Positions 8,389 to 14,670 of a DNA stretch of 49,361 bases are shown here, piece by piece. Under the pieces are notes generated by a model. It made no database searches, was not told the DNA's origin, and saw nothing but the letters and a program-made list of their open reading frames with translations. Both the position numbers and the translations under genes were made by a program. Positions within the stretch are counted from its first letter, which is position 1. The number at the start of each line of letters is the position of its first letter. This stretch comes from JBLHKS01 sp047620505 (GTDB taxonomy: Bacteria > Verrucomicrobiota > Verrucomicrobiia > Verrucomicrobiales > DEV007): NCBI GenBank assembly GCA_047620505.1, contig JBLHKS010000030.1, positions 1-49,361 of the forward strand, read 5' to 3'.

Positions 8389-9498
8389 ATGAAAACACCT
8401 GAGCAGCTGCTGACCGAATTTGAGCCGCAATCGACCGGCTTGATCACTCCGGACGTTCACGTATCGGCGATTCGGCACAGTCCATGCGGTAAAATCCTTG
8501 CCGCGCCAGCGTTTGATCAGACCATTCGGCGTTGGGACCTGACGACCGAGATCACCAAGGAAACCGGGCCGGCGGAATTGAAGCCGGTCAATGGACACAA
8601 CGGATTCGTTACCGCGATCGGTTTTCATCCTTCGCGATTGATCGCGTTCAGCGCGGATTCGTGGGGCGGCTTGCAGGCTTGGCCTTACCTGGGTGATGAG
8701 CCTCAGCCTATCTGGACGGCGACCGAGGCTCACGACGGCTGGATTCGCGATCTCGCGGTTAGTCCGGATGGTGACTGGCTGGCGACTTGCGGGCGCGACA
8801 AAATGGTTCGAGTCTGGTCAACGACCGAAGGTAGGGCCGGGGAATTCGAAGGTCACAAGGAAGATGTTTTCGCGATCGGAGCGCATCCAAGCGGAAAATG
8901 GGCCGTTTCGGGCGACTTGGCGGGCCGCGTGATTCAATGGGAGGTCACGACGGGCAAGATCGTTCGGGAATTCGACTGTTCTGATTTTTACGAGCTTCAC
9001 CGGCTTCAGGACTTGGCTGGAATTCGGAAGATCTTCTTCGATCCTGAAGGAAAGACGATGCTGATCGCAGGCTCGATTCCAACTGGCGGCGCGAATTTTC
9101 GCGGTCGCGCCCACGTTCGGATGATCGACTTCGAATCGGGCGAAACGCGCCATTCAGTCGATCTCGGTGAGGAAGCGAAAGACGTTTTTGCCCACGATGT
9201 TCATCTCCACGAAGACGGATTCTTAATCGCCTGCACGACCGGTCAACCGGGCGCGGGAAAACTGATTTTCCACGTTCCAGGCGAGGAAGAGCCGCTCTTC
9301 ACGTTGAGCAAGGGAACGATCAATTGTCACAGCTTGAGCGTTTCCCCTGACGGCCAGCAGTTGCTGGTTTCGGCGACGAATTCCGGTTCGAACGGAAACG
9401 GCCAGAGGCTCGACAAAGAGGGAAACTACATGTCGAATCATTCGCCGATCCACACTTTTTCATTCGGCAAGCCGGCGGAAGCGGAAAAGGCGGCTTGA
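8389..9498 (+). CDS. WD40 repeat protein
   Basis: A 369-residue protein made of WD40-like blades. Recognisable units include SPDGDWLATCGRDKMVRVW (about residues 125-143) and SGDLAGRVIQWEVTTGK, with typical GH...WD spacing; about six to seven blades would form one propeller. There is no signal peptide, so it is probably cytoplasmic and acts as an interaction scaffold. It begins 69 bp after msrP on the same strand and is probably co-transcribed. It is a paralogue of the frameshifted gene at 45114-46215, with which it shares order and phrases such as the segment beginning AGIR (G-GIRG in the other). The very first codons carry palindrome copy 5, read as EQLL. Confidence 0.88.
   Translation: MKTPEQLLTEFEPQSTGLITPDVHVSAIRHSPCGKILAAPAFDQTIRRWDLTTEITKETGPAELKPVNGHNGFVTAIGFHPSRLIAFSADSWGGLQAWPYLGDEPQPIWTATEAHDGWIRDLAVSPDGDWLATCGRDKMVRVWSTTEGRAGEFEGHKEDVFAIGAHPSGKWAVSGDLAGRVIQWEVTTGKIVREFDCSDFYELHRLQDLAGIRKIFFDPEGKTMLIAGSIPTGGANFRGRAHVRMIDFESGETRHSVDLGEEAKDVFAHDVHLHEDGFLIACTTGQPGAGKLIFHVPGEEEPLFTLSKGTINCHSLSVSPDGQQLLVSATNSGSNGNGQRLDKEGNYMSNHSPIHTFSFGKPAEAEKAA
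8401..8412. repeat. Recurrent palindrome, copy 5 (GAGCAGCTGCTG)
   Basis: 11/12 match, perfect core. Codons 5-8 of the WD40 gene, read as EQLL. Next perfect core 2142 bp downstream. Confidence 0.95.
9355..9366. repeat. Degenerate palindrome copy (CAGCAGTTGCTG)
   Basis: One change from CAGCAGCTGCTG, at the centre, which breaks the symmetry. Read as QQLL in the WD40 gene. It may be a decayed or weak site, or chance. Confidence 0.5.
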
Positions 9499-9537
9499 GC
9501 CGAGTGCTGAGGCAAGTCTCAATTGTCGGACAAGAAA

Positions 9538-9751
9538 GGCGCGTAGCGCTCTAACTTGAATAGCCGTGGTCGCAGGCGAGCTTGCGAGCCAAGGCCACGG
9601 GGTGTTTGCGAAAAAATCCAGAGCCGCGTAGCGGCGATACTTCACGGTGGCGCCGCTACGCGGCTTATGTGTTTGGGGTCGGATTCCGTGGCCTTGTCTC
9701 GCTCAGGCTCGACGGCGACCACGGCTATTCAAGTTACTGGCGCTACGCGCC
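9538..9751. repeat. Long imperfect inverted repeat (REP/MITE-like hairpin)
   Basis: This intergenic block folds back on itself. The outer arms, starting GGCGCGTAGCG at 9538 and ending CGCTACGCGCC at 9751, pair over some 35 bp each, including TTGAATAGCCGTGGTCGC opposite GCGACCACGGCTATTCAA. A middle pair (CCGTGG...CCACGG at 9564-9600 against 9686-9724) is less exact. The innermost arms GCCGCGTAGCGGCG (9623-9636) and CGCCGCTACGCGGC (9651-9664) are a perfect 14-bp match around a 14-bp loop. It looks like a dispersed non-coding repeat. It sits between convergent genes and could also end transcription on both strands. Short open frames across it look spurious. Confidence 0.85.
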
Positions 9752-9776
9752 TCAAGAGCCCTTGGTCGAACACTAC

Positions 9777-10172
9777 TCAGTTTTTGGTCAGCTTCGTGAA
9801 CCACTCGCTGCCTTTTCTCGCGAACATCAGAGTTAGCTCGCCCTCGCTGGAGGTTGCCTCGTCGCAGATCGCCATCACGAATTCGGCGTCGGAAAGTGGG
9901 TGCTTGGAAAAGATCACGTTGTCGCAGATCACGAGTTCGGCGTCGAAATGAATGATCCTGCCTTCGATCCTCTCCCCGCCGATTCGCCGGCTTCCAAGGT
10001 GGAAACCTTTGTGGAAATCCGGGCCAGCAGCAGCTGCGTCTCGGGCGTCGACGAAATGCGGATCTTCTGGCAACAGGCGGGTCCGAAACGAAGTCCAAAC
10101 GCCGTCGGACGACTCCAGCGCATCGATCTCTTCGACCATTTTGAGTTTGGCGAGCGCCTCGTCGTCTAACAA
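9777..10172 (-). CDS. Hypothetical protein, 131 aa
   Basis: A soluble, acidic 131-residue protein that I do not recognise. It has no signal peptide or membrane helix. The sequence reads as a compact mixed alpha/beta domain: a helical start (LDDEALAKLKMVEEIDALE) and hydrophobic strands such as GRIIHFDAELVICDNVIF near residues 66-85. It starts 6 bp after the stop of the small membrane gene at 10179-10442, so the two form an operon, the membrane protein first. A role linked to that neighbour is possible but not shown. A weak palindrome-like sequence (CAGCAGCTGCGT, 10028-10039) lies inside it. Confidence 0.6.
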   Translation of the reverse strand: MLDDEALAKLKMVEEIDALESSDGVWTSFRTRLLPEDPHFVDARDAAAAGPDFHKGFHLGSRRIGGERIEGRIIHFDAELVICDNVIFSKHPLSDAEFVMAICDEATSSEGELTLMFARKGSEWFTKLTKN

Positions 10173-10178
10173 ATCGAT

Positions 10179-10442
10179 CTAAGCTGGTTTAGCGAGTTCA
10201 AAGAGAAAATCCGCCGGAATTTCGCGCGGCGGATCCATCACGCGGACGATTCCCCAAGTGATGCAGGCCACGCCGATCAGAATGAAGAACGCCCGGATGC
10301 CTTTTTCGCCAATGATGCGGAAAAGCATCGATTTCTGAAGTTCTTCGTTCTTGAGGAACCAGTCGTATTTGGCGAAGGCGCAAATTGCAGTGAAAACCCC
10401 GGCGGCGAAAAGGAAAACGGTGAGCAAAAGAGTTGGATTCAT
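10179..10442 (-). CDS. Small two-helix membrane protein, Imm17-like
   Basis: An 87-residue protein with two membrane helices, about residues 4-25 and 52-67, separated by a charged segment containing YDWFLKN and GEKGIRAFFILIG. The layout and the G-x-K-G-R-x-F motif before helix two resemble the Imm17 family of small membrane proteins, proposed as immunity proteins for polymorphic toxins. This is a resemblance from memory, not a search result, and no toxin gene is next to it. It is followed after 6 bp by the 131-aa hypothetical gene. Confidence 0.6.
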   Translation of the reverse strand: MNPTLLLTVFLFAAGVFTAICAFAKYDWFLKNEELQKSMLFRIIGEKGIRAFFILIGVACITWGIVRVMDPPREIPADFLFELAKPA

Positions 10443-10542
10443 CGATCAGCAGTAGATTTTTGGACCAAAGAGATTGCCGAACATGATGGGCGGATTCTAG
10501 CTGTTCGGGGAAGACCCCGGCAAGGGCAAACTGATTCGATTC

Positions 10543-10554
10543 CAGCAGCTGCTG
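10543..10554. repeat. Recurrent palindrome, copy 6 (CAGCAGCTGCTG), intergenic
   Basis: Full 12/12 match and the only perfect copy outside a gene, about 80 bp upstream of the EboB-like start, so coding constraint cannot explain it. Next copy 1953 bp downstream. Confidence 0.97.
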
Positions 10555-10632
10555 AATTTTCGCGCGGTCCAGGCTCGAAAAGGCCGCTTGAGTTTTGGCA
10601 ATTCGAACCGGGCGTGCTAGAAGAAGGCAACG

Positions 10633-11544
10633 ATGAAGTTTCTCGACTCACACGTTCACATGGTCTCGCGAACCACGGACGACTACCAGCGCATGGCCGC
10701 GGCGGGGACCGTGGCGATTATCGAGCCGTCTTTCTGGCAAGGTCAGCCGCGGACGAACGCCGGGACTTTCAAGGATTATTACAACTCGCTCCTTGGCTTC
10801 GAGCGCTTCCGGGCGAGCCAGTTTGGGATCAAGCATTATTGCACGATCGGGCTGAATCCGAAGGAGGCGAACAACGAGCGGCTCGCAGACGAGGTGATGG
10901 AGATTCTTCCGCTTTACATCTGTAAAGAAGGCGTCGTTGGCGTCGGCGAAATCGGTTTTGATGATCAGTCGGCAGCCGAGGAAAAATATCTCCGGATTCA
11001 GGCCGGGCTTGCGCTTGAGGCGGATCTGCCGATCCAAATTCATACGCCGCATCGCGACAAAAAGACGGGGACGACGCGGACGATGGACGTGCTCGAAGAC
11101 GTCGGGGTTTCGCCGAGCAAAGTGGTGATTGATCACAACAACGAGGAAACCGTGAAGGAAGTTCTCGATCGAGGTTACTGGTGCGCGTTCACGATTTACC
11201 CACATACGAAGCTCGGAAACGAGCGGATGATCGAAATCATGCGCGAGTACGGAGCTGAGCGGATCATCATCGACAGCGCGGCGGACTGGGGAATCAGCGA
11301 CGCCTTGGCGGTGCCGAAAACAGCCGCTCTGATGAAGGAAGCCGGGATTGAACTCGACGCGATCGAGAGGGTTTCATACGGCAATCCGCTCGAAGCCTAC
11401 GGCCAAAGCGGTCAGATGAATGAAGACGACTGGGCAGGTGCCGAAGGCATCGATCCAAGCGCGTTGTTCGGCGGAAATTCGATTCTGCGCGGCGGAATGG
11501 ACGTCGAAGCGGCGCTAACCGGCGATGAACGAGTTATCGTGTGA
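10633..11544 (+). CDS. TatD-family metal-dependent hydrolase, EboB-like
   Basis: A 303-residue amidohydrolase-fold protein. The metal-binding start is FLDSHVHM (D5, H7, H9); further ligands are likely in IHTPHRDKK near 137-141, IDHNNEE near 167 and DSAADWG near 217. The phrases MVSRTTDDYQRMAAAG, EPSFWQGQPRT and YCTIGLNPKEANN match what I recall of EboB, the TatD-like member of the ebo clusters that help export or store secondary metabolites in cyanobacteria, algae and pseudomonads. None of the partner genes (eboA, C, D, E, F) is present in this window, so it is either a solitary relative or split from its set. An AG-rich GAAGAAGG lies upstream of the ATG. Confidence 0.8.
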   Translation: MKFLDSHVHMVSRTTDDYQRMAAAGTVAIIEPSFWQGQPRTNAGTFKDYYNSLLGFERFRASQFGIKHYCTIGLNPKEANNERLADEVMEILPLYICKEGVVGVGEIGFDDQSAAEEKYLRIQAGLALEADLPIQIHTPHRDKKTGTTRTMDVLEDVGVSPSKVVIDHNNEETVKEVLDRGYWCAFTIYPHTKLGNERMIEIMREYGAERIIIDSAADWGISDALAVPKTAALMKEAGIELDAIERVSYGNPLEAYGQSGQMNEDDWAGAEGIDPSALFGGNSILRGGMDVEAALTGDERVIV

Positions 11545-11576
11545 ATTCCTCGGCCTGACACGGCCAGAATCCCGCG

Positions 11577-12554
11577 CTAGTCAGTCGGTAACTTCACAAC
11601 ATCTTCGCCACGACCGCTGAGCGGCAATCCATCGTTGAGCCACTGCTCGTAAGCAGCCCAGCCTTGATGAATCAGGCTCGCACCCTGTCCGAAGCGATCT
11701 TCCGAATTCAGCGTGACTACAATGATATGATACGGTGTGCGAATCCGGCGATTGTCCGCAAGTTCCACGATTTTGTCGTCCTTCCGTGCGCTGAGAACCA
11801 GGCAATCGCCAGCGCGGGTCGTCCGGCCGGTTTTGACTCCTTCAACGCCTAACTGACCGAGAAGTTTGTTCGTGTTTCCAATTCGAAACGACAGTTTCTG
11901 CTGACCGCGAAGGTAGGAAATGTCGCGCTCGGTCTGCGCGACGAAAAAGTTGAACGACGGCTTCTCGAGCGCGTAAAGCGAGATCCGCGCGATGTCAGCA
12001 GCGCTCGAATAGCCGCGAGTGCGCTCGTGATCGAGCCCATGCGGGTTAACGAACTTTGTTCGGGTCATCCCTTTTGCCTTGGCGAGTTCGTTCATCTGCT
12101 CGACGAAGAAATCGAGGCCCGATCGAGCACGGGATCCGGTGCGGCTCCACATTTCGTTTCCGATGTGTTCCGCCAAGGTCAGCGCCGCCGCGTTGTCTGA
12201 AGCCATCAACGCCGAAAACAAGCCGTCACGAATCGTGAGCCGATCTCCGGCCTGCAGATTGAGCGGGTTGGCGCCGCCCAGAGTGGAAACCGACGCAGGG
12301 ACCGTCATGTAGGCGTTTCGATCGCCCTTCGTCGCCGTCAGCCAATCCAGAACGACGCACGCGGTCGCAACTTTCGTGATGCTGGCGATCTGCAGCTTTT
12401 TGTCGATATCTTCGCCGACCAGCACTTTCCCCGTGCGTGAATCAATCACGAGGTAGGCGTCAGAAGTCTGGGCTTGGGCAACCCCGAGGCCAAACCAGCA
12501 GCTGCTGGTAAAAAAAAGTGCAAAAATCGCTAATTTTGAGCCGTATCGCTTCAT
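11577..12554 (-). CDS. D-alanyl-D-alanine carboxypeptidase (PBP5/6-like serine peptidase S11)
   Basis: A periplasmic penicillin-binding protein that trims the stem peptide of peptidoglycan. All three active-site motifs are present: SITK (S58, K61), SDN (119-121) and KTG (241-243). The start is taken as the ATG at 12554 (325 aa), giving a clean signal peptide MKRYGSKLAIFALFF...GVAQAQ; an in-frame GTG at 12587 would add 11 residues. It lacks the long C-terminal domain and amphipathic anchor of E. coli PBP5, so it resembles the shorter DacF/YkuA-like enzymes. It is convergent with the EboB-like gene and divergent from the tiny gene at 12725. Palindrome copy 7 lies in the signal peptide, read as SSCW. 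Confidence 0.93.
   Translation of the reverse strand: MKRYGSKLAIFALFFTSSCWFGLGVAQAQTSDAYLVIDSRTGKVLVGEDIDKKLQIASITKVATACVVLDWLTATKGDRNAYMTVPASVSTLGGANPLNLQAGDRLTIRDGLFSALMASDNAAALTLAEHIGNEMWSRTGSRARSGLDFFVEQMNELAKAKGMTRTKFVNPHGLDHERTRGYSSAADIARISLYALEKPSFNFFVAQTERDISYLRGQQKLSFRIGNTNKLLGQLGVEGVKTGRTTRAGDCLVLSARKDDKIVELADNRRIRTPYHIIVVTLNSEDRFGQGASLIHQGWAAYEQWLNDGLPLSGRGEDVVKLPTD
12496..12507. repeat. Recurrent palindrome, copy 7 (CAGCAGCTGCTG)
   Basis: Full match, extended to 14 bp (CCAGCAGCTGCTGG). Read as SSCW in the carboxypeptidase signal peptide. Next perfect core 1228 bp downstream. Confidence 0.97.
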
Positions 12555-12724
12555 CGCAGAGAAGATATCGTGAAAAAAATCAATCACAACGAAGGAAAGT
12601 GTTGATCTTTCTGCCGATTTTTTGTTAAAATTTGTGAATAACAGCCGGGCAGCGCACTTCAGCCTTTGAATTTTTTAGAATTTGCAAGAAACCTCACCGA
12701 AACCTCCCTCCCTGCCAAGGCCCC

Positions 12725-12910
12725 ATGAATCCGACTAAGTTCTATCAAATCACCAACGAGAGCCTCCTCGCCTGCTCCCTTCATCAAAAAGGACTCGATT
12801 ACGTCGGCCCACATCGGCGGAGACGCGGAGTTGTCGCGAAGCTGGCTCCTTTGGGAATCGCCCTGCTCGTTGCCGTCGGATATTCGGCGATCAAGCTCTC
12901 AGGAGGCTGA
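12725..12910 (+). CDS. Small membrane protein, 61 aa, hypothetical
   Basis: A 61-residue frame with one C-terminal membrane helix (about 38-58, VVAKLAPLGIALLVAVGYSAI) preceded by a basic patch HRRRRG that would stay in the cytoplasm. It lies in the divergent space between the carboxypeptidase and dusB and starts at an ATG after CCCTGCCAAGGCCCC. No family is recognised. The hydrophobic segment with positive-inside charge makes it more credible than a random frame, but it could be spurious. Confidence 0.5.
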   Translation: MNPTKFYQITNESLLACSLHQKGLDYVGPHRRRRGVVAKLAPLGIALLVAVGYSAIKLSGG

Positions 12911-12982
12911 TTTTGCTCCCGTCGGTTGATTCCGCGGAGTGCTGATCTATTTTCCGGGCCGTCCACATGGGCGACGGCCATT

Positions 12983-13993
12983 ATGCTTCCCTGGTTCGAT
13001 AACGATTGTTTTCCCCTCTATCTTGCGCCCATGGCGGGCGTGACGGATCTTGTTTTTCGACGGATCTGCAAAGAGCTCGGTGCCGACGTGATGGTTACCG
13101 AGTTTGTCTCGGCTGAAGGCATCATTCGCCGCGATGACCGAACGCGTCAGTTCACAGATTTCGATGACGAACAGCGCCCGGTTGGCGTTCAGCTTTTCGG
13201 CGCGGACGGCGAGCGCATGGGCGAAGCCGCGAAAAAGATCATCGACTGGAAAGCACCGGATTTTATCGACATCAATTTTGGCTGTCCGGTTAACAAGGTG
13301 GTTTCGAAAAACGGTGGCTCCTCGCTGCTGAAAGACTGCCCGCTTCTCGCGAGCGTCGCCCAGGGTGTCGTCGACGCCGTCGGCCAGCAGCTGCCGGTGA
13401 CCGCGAAGATCCGGATCGGCTGGGATTTGACCTCGATTAACGGCCCCGATGTCTGCCGGATCTTGGAAGACACCGGGATTCAGGCGATTTCGATCCACGG
13501 TCGGACGCGCTCGCAAGGCTACTCGGGTGATGCGAATTGGGAAGTGATCGACGCCTGTTCCAGGGCTGTTTCAATCCCGGTGATCGGGAACGGCGACATC
13601 AATAATGGCGCGGACGTCGAGCGCCGGATGCGCGAGACGAGCGTGAATGGCCTGATGATCGGCCGAGCCGCGATGAGCTATCCCTGGGTGTTTCGCGAGG
13701 CCAAACATTACCTGAAAACCGGCGAGCAGCTGCTGGCAGCAACGGTTGAAGATCGCTGGAGCCTGATGCTTCGCCACAGCCGGATGGCGGTCGACTATGG
13801 CCGTTACGGCGACGAACTCCACACGATCCAGCGAATGCGAGGCCGGCTGATGTCCTACTCAAAGGGACTGCGAAACGGAAAGCTTTTGAGGCAACGTTTC
13901 GGCGCGGTGAAATCCATCACGGAGTTGGAAGATGTCGCCGCTGCGCACCTCGCGTGGGGAAACCGGGAGAGCGAGGAAGTGGCGGCGGCTTGA
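12983..13993 (+). CDS. dusB: tRNA-dihydrouridine synthase, DusB type
   Basis: A 336-residue FMN enzyme that reduces uridines in the tRNA D-loop. It has the TIM-barrel signature LAPMAGVTD near the start, the catalytic cysteine in INFGCPVNKV (about C101), ISIHGRTRSQGYSG near 172, and the phosphate-binding NGDIN and MIGRAAMSYPW segments. The C-terminal helical domain (about 245-336) contains RMRGRLMSYSKGL. The start is the ATG at 12983; the frame continues upstream only to a TTG. Length and motifs fit the DusB branch. It has no obvious operon partner; the vapBC-like pair follows after 57 bp. Confidence 0.93.
   Translation: MLPWFDNDCFPLYLAPMAGVTDLVFRRICKELGADVMVTEFVSAEGIIRRDDRTRQFTDFDDEQRPVGVQLFGADGERMGEAAKKIIDWKAPDFIDINFGCPVNKVVSKNGGSSLLKDCPLLASVAQGVVDAVGQQLPVTAKIRIGWDLTSINGPDVCRILEDTGIQAISIHGRTRSQGYSGDANWEVIDACSRAVSIPVIGNGDINNGADVERRMRETSVNGLMIGRAAMSYPWVFREAKHYLKTGEQLLAATVEDRWSLMLRHSRMAVDYGRYGDELHTIQRMRGRLMSYSKGLRNGKLLRQRFGAVKSITELEDVAAAHLAWGNRESEEVAAA
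13385..13396. repeat. Degenerate palindrome copy (CAGCAGCTGCCG)
   Basis: One change from the 12-bp consensus, in dusB, read as QQLP. It lies only 339 bp before a perfect copy, closer than any two perfect copies, so it may be chance. Confidence 0.4.
13724..13735. repeat. Recurrent palindrome, copy 8 (GAGCAGCTGCTG)
   Basis: 11/12 match, perfect core, read as EQLL in dusB. Next copy 1838 bp downstream. Confidence 0.95.
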
Positions 13994-14050
13994 ACGGAAG
14001 TCAGGCTTTCGACGGTTTTACTTTTACCAGATTCCTTATAGAGTTTCGAG

Positions 14051-14281
14051 ATGGAAAGTTTCCAAATTGCTTTGTCTCCTGAAGAAGCTGAAGGAGTTGC
14101 TCAAGTTGCGGTGGCGACCGGTCGCGACAATGGCGAAGTGATTCGAGAGGCGATCGATGATTACCTCATGCGCAGGGATTCGGTTAGTCGAGTAAACCGA
14201 TTAAAAGCCGCGGTTGGGATTTGGAAAGACCGGGAGGATTTGGATCTCAAATCTGTTCGACACGAATTTGATCGGTACTGA
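14051..14281 (+). CDS. Ribbon-helix-helix antitoxin (VapB/CopG-like)
   Basis: A 76-residue protein. Residues 1-45 fit a ribbon-helix-helix DNA-binding domain: a beta strand FQIALS, then helix PEEAEGVAQVAVATG and helix NGEVIREAIDDYLMRR. The charged tail (about 50-76) would wrap the toxin. Its stop is 2 bp before the start of the PIN-domain gene, a classic antitoxin-toxin order. A TATAGA element ends only 8 bp before the ATG, so the transcript could be nearly leaderless; this is weak evidence. Pairs of this kind repress their own promoter. Confidence 0.85.
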   Translation: MESFQIALSPEEAEGVAQVAVATGRDNGEVIREAIDDYLMRRDSVSRVNRLKAAVGIWKDREDLDLKSVRHEFDRY

Positions 14282-14283
14282 TC

Positions 14284-14658
14284 ATGCTGGTCGACACCGA
14301 CGTTTTAATCGATTTCTTGAGAGGCAATGAAAAGGCGGTCGACTTCCTGATTGAACACTCCGCCGATTTGTTTGCCTCGGCCGTCACGGTCGCAGAATTG
14401 TATCAAGGAGTTCGCGATGGCGAAGAGAAGATAAAGTTGGCGACGACGCTTTCATCAATTGAGATCCTTCCCGTAACTACGGAAATTGCTGAACTAGCAG
14501 GCATCTTCCGGCGTGATAATCGAGCGAGAATTGGATGTGGGTTGGCTGATTGTATGATCGCTGCAACAGCGACTCACCATCAATTATCGCTAGCCACCTT
14601 GAATGCTAAGCATTTTTCCATGATTGACAACGTGGTTACTCCTTACGCGAAAGAGTAA
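14284..14658 (+). CDS. PIN-domain ribonuclease toxin (VapC-like)
   Basis: A 124-residue PIN-domain protein. The acidic metal-binding residues are in place: D4 and D6 in MLVDTDVLIDFL, E38 in VAELYQG, and D89 in GLADCMIAATA, with LNAKHF near 106-111 closing the fold. VapC toxins cut tRNA or rRNA; which target is cut here cannot be told. It follows its antitoxin by 2 bp. The pair has visibly lower GC wobble use than its neighbours (more AT-ending codons) and no palindrome copy, compatible with acquisition by transfer. Confidence 0.9.
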   Translation: MLVDTDVLIDFLRGNEKAVDFLIEHSADLFASAVTVAELYQGVRDGEEKIKLATTLSSIEILPVTTEIAELAGIFRRDNRARIGCGLADCMIAATATHHQLSLATLNAKHFSMIDNVVTPYAKE

Positions 14659-14670
14659 GGCGGTGGTGGG

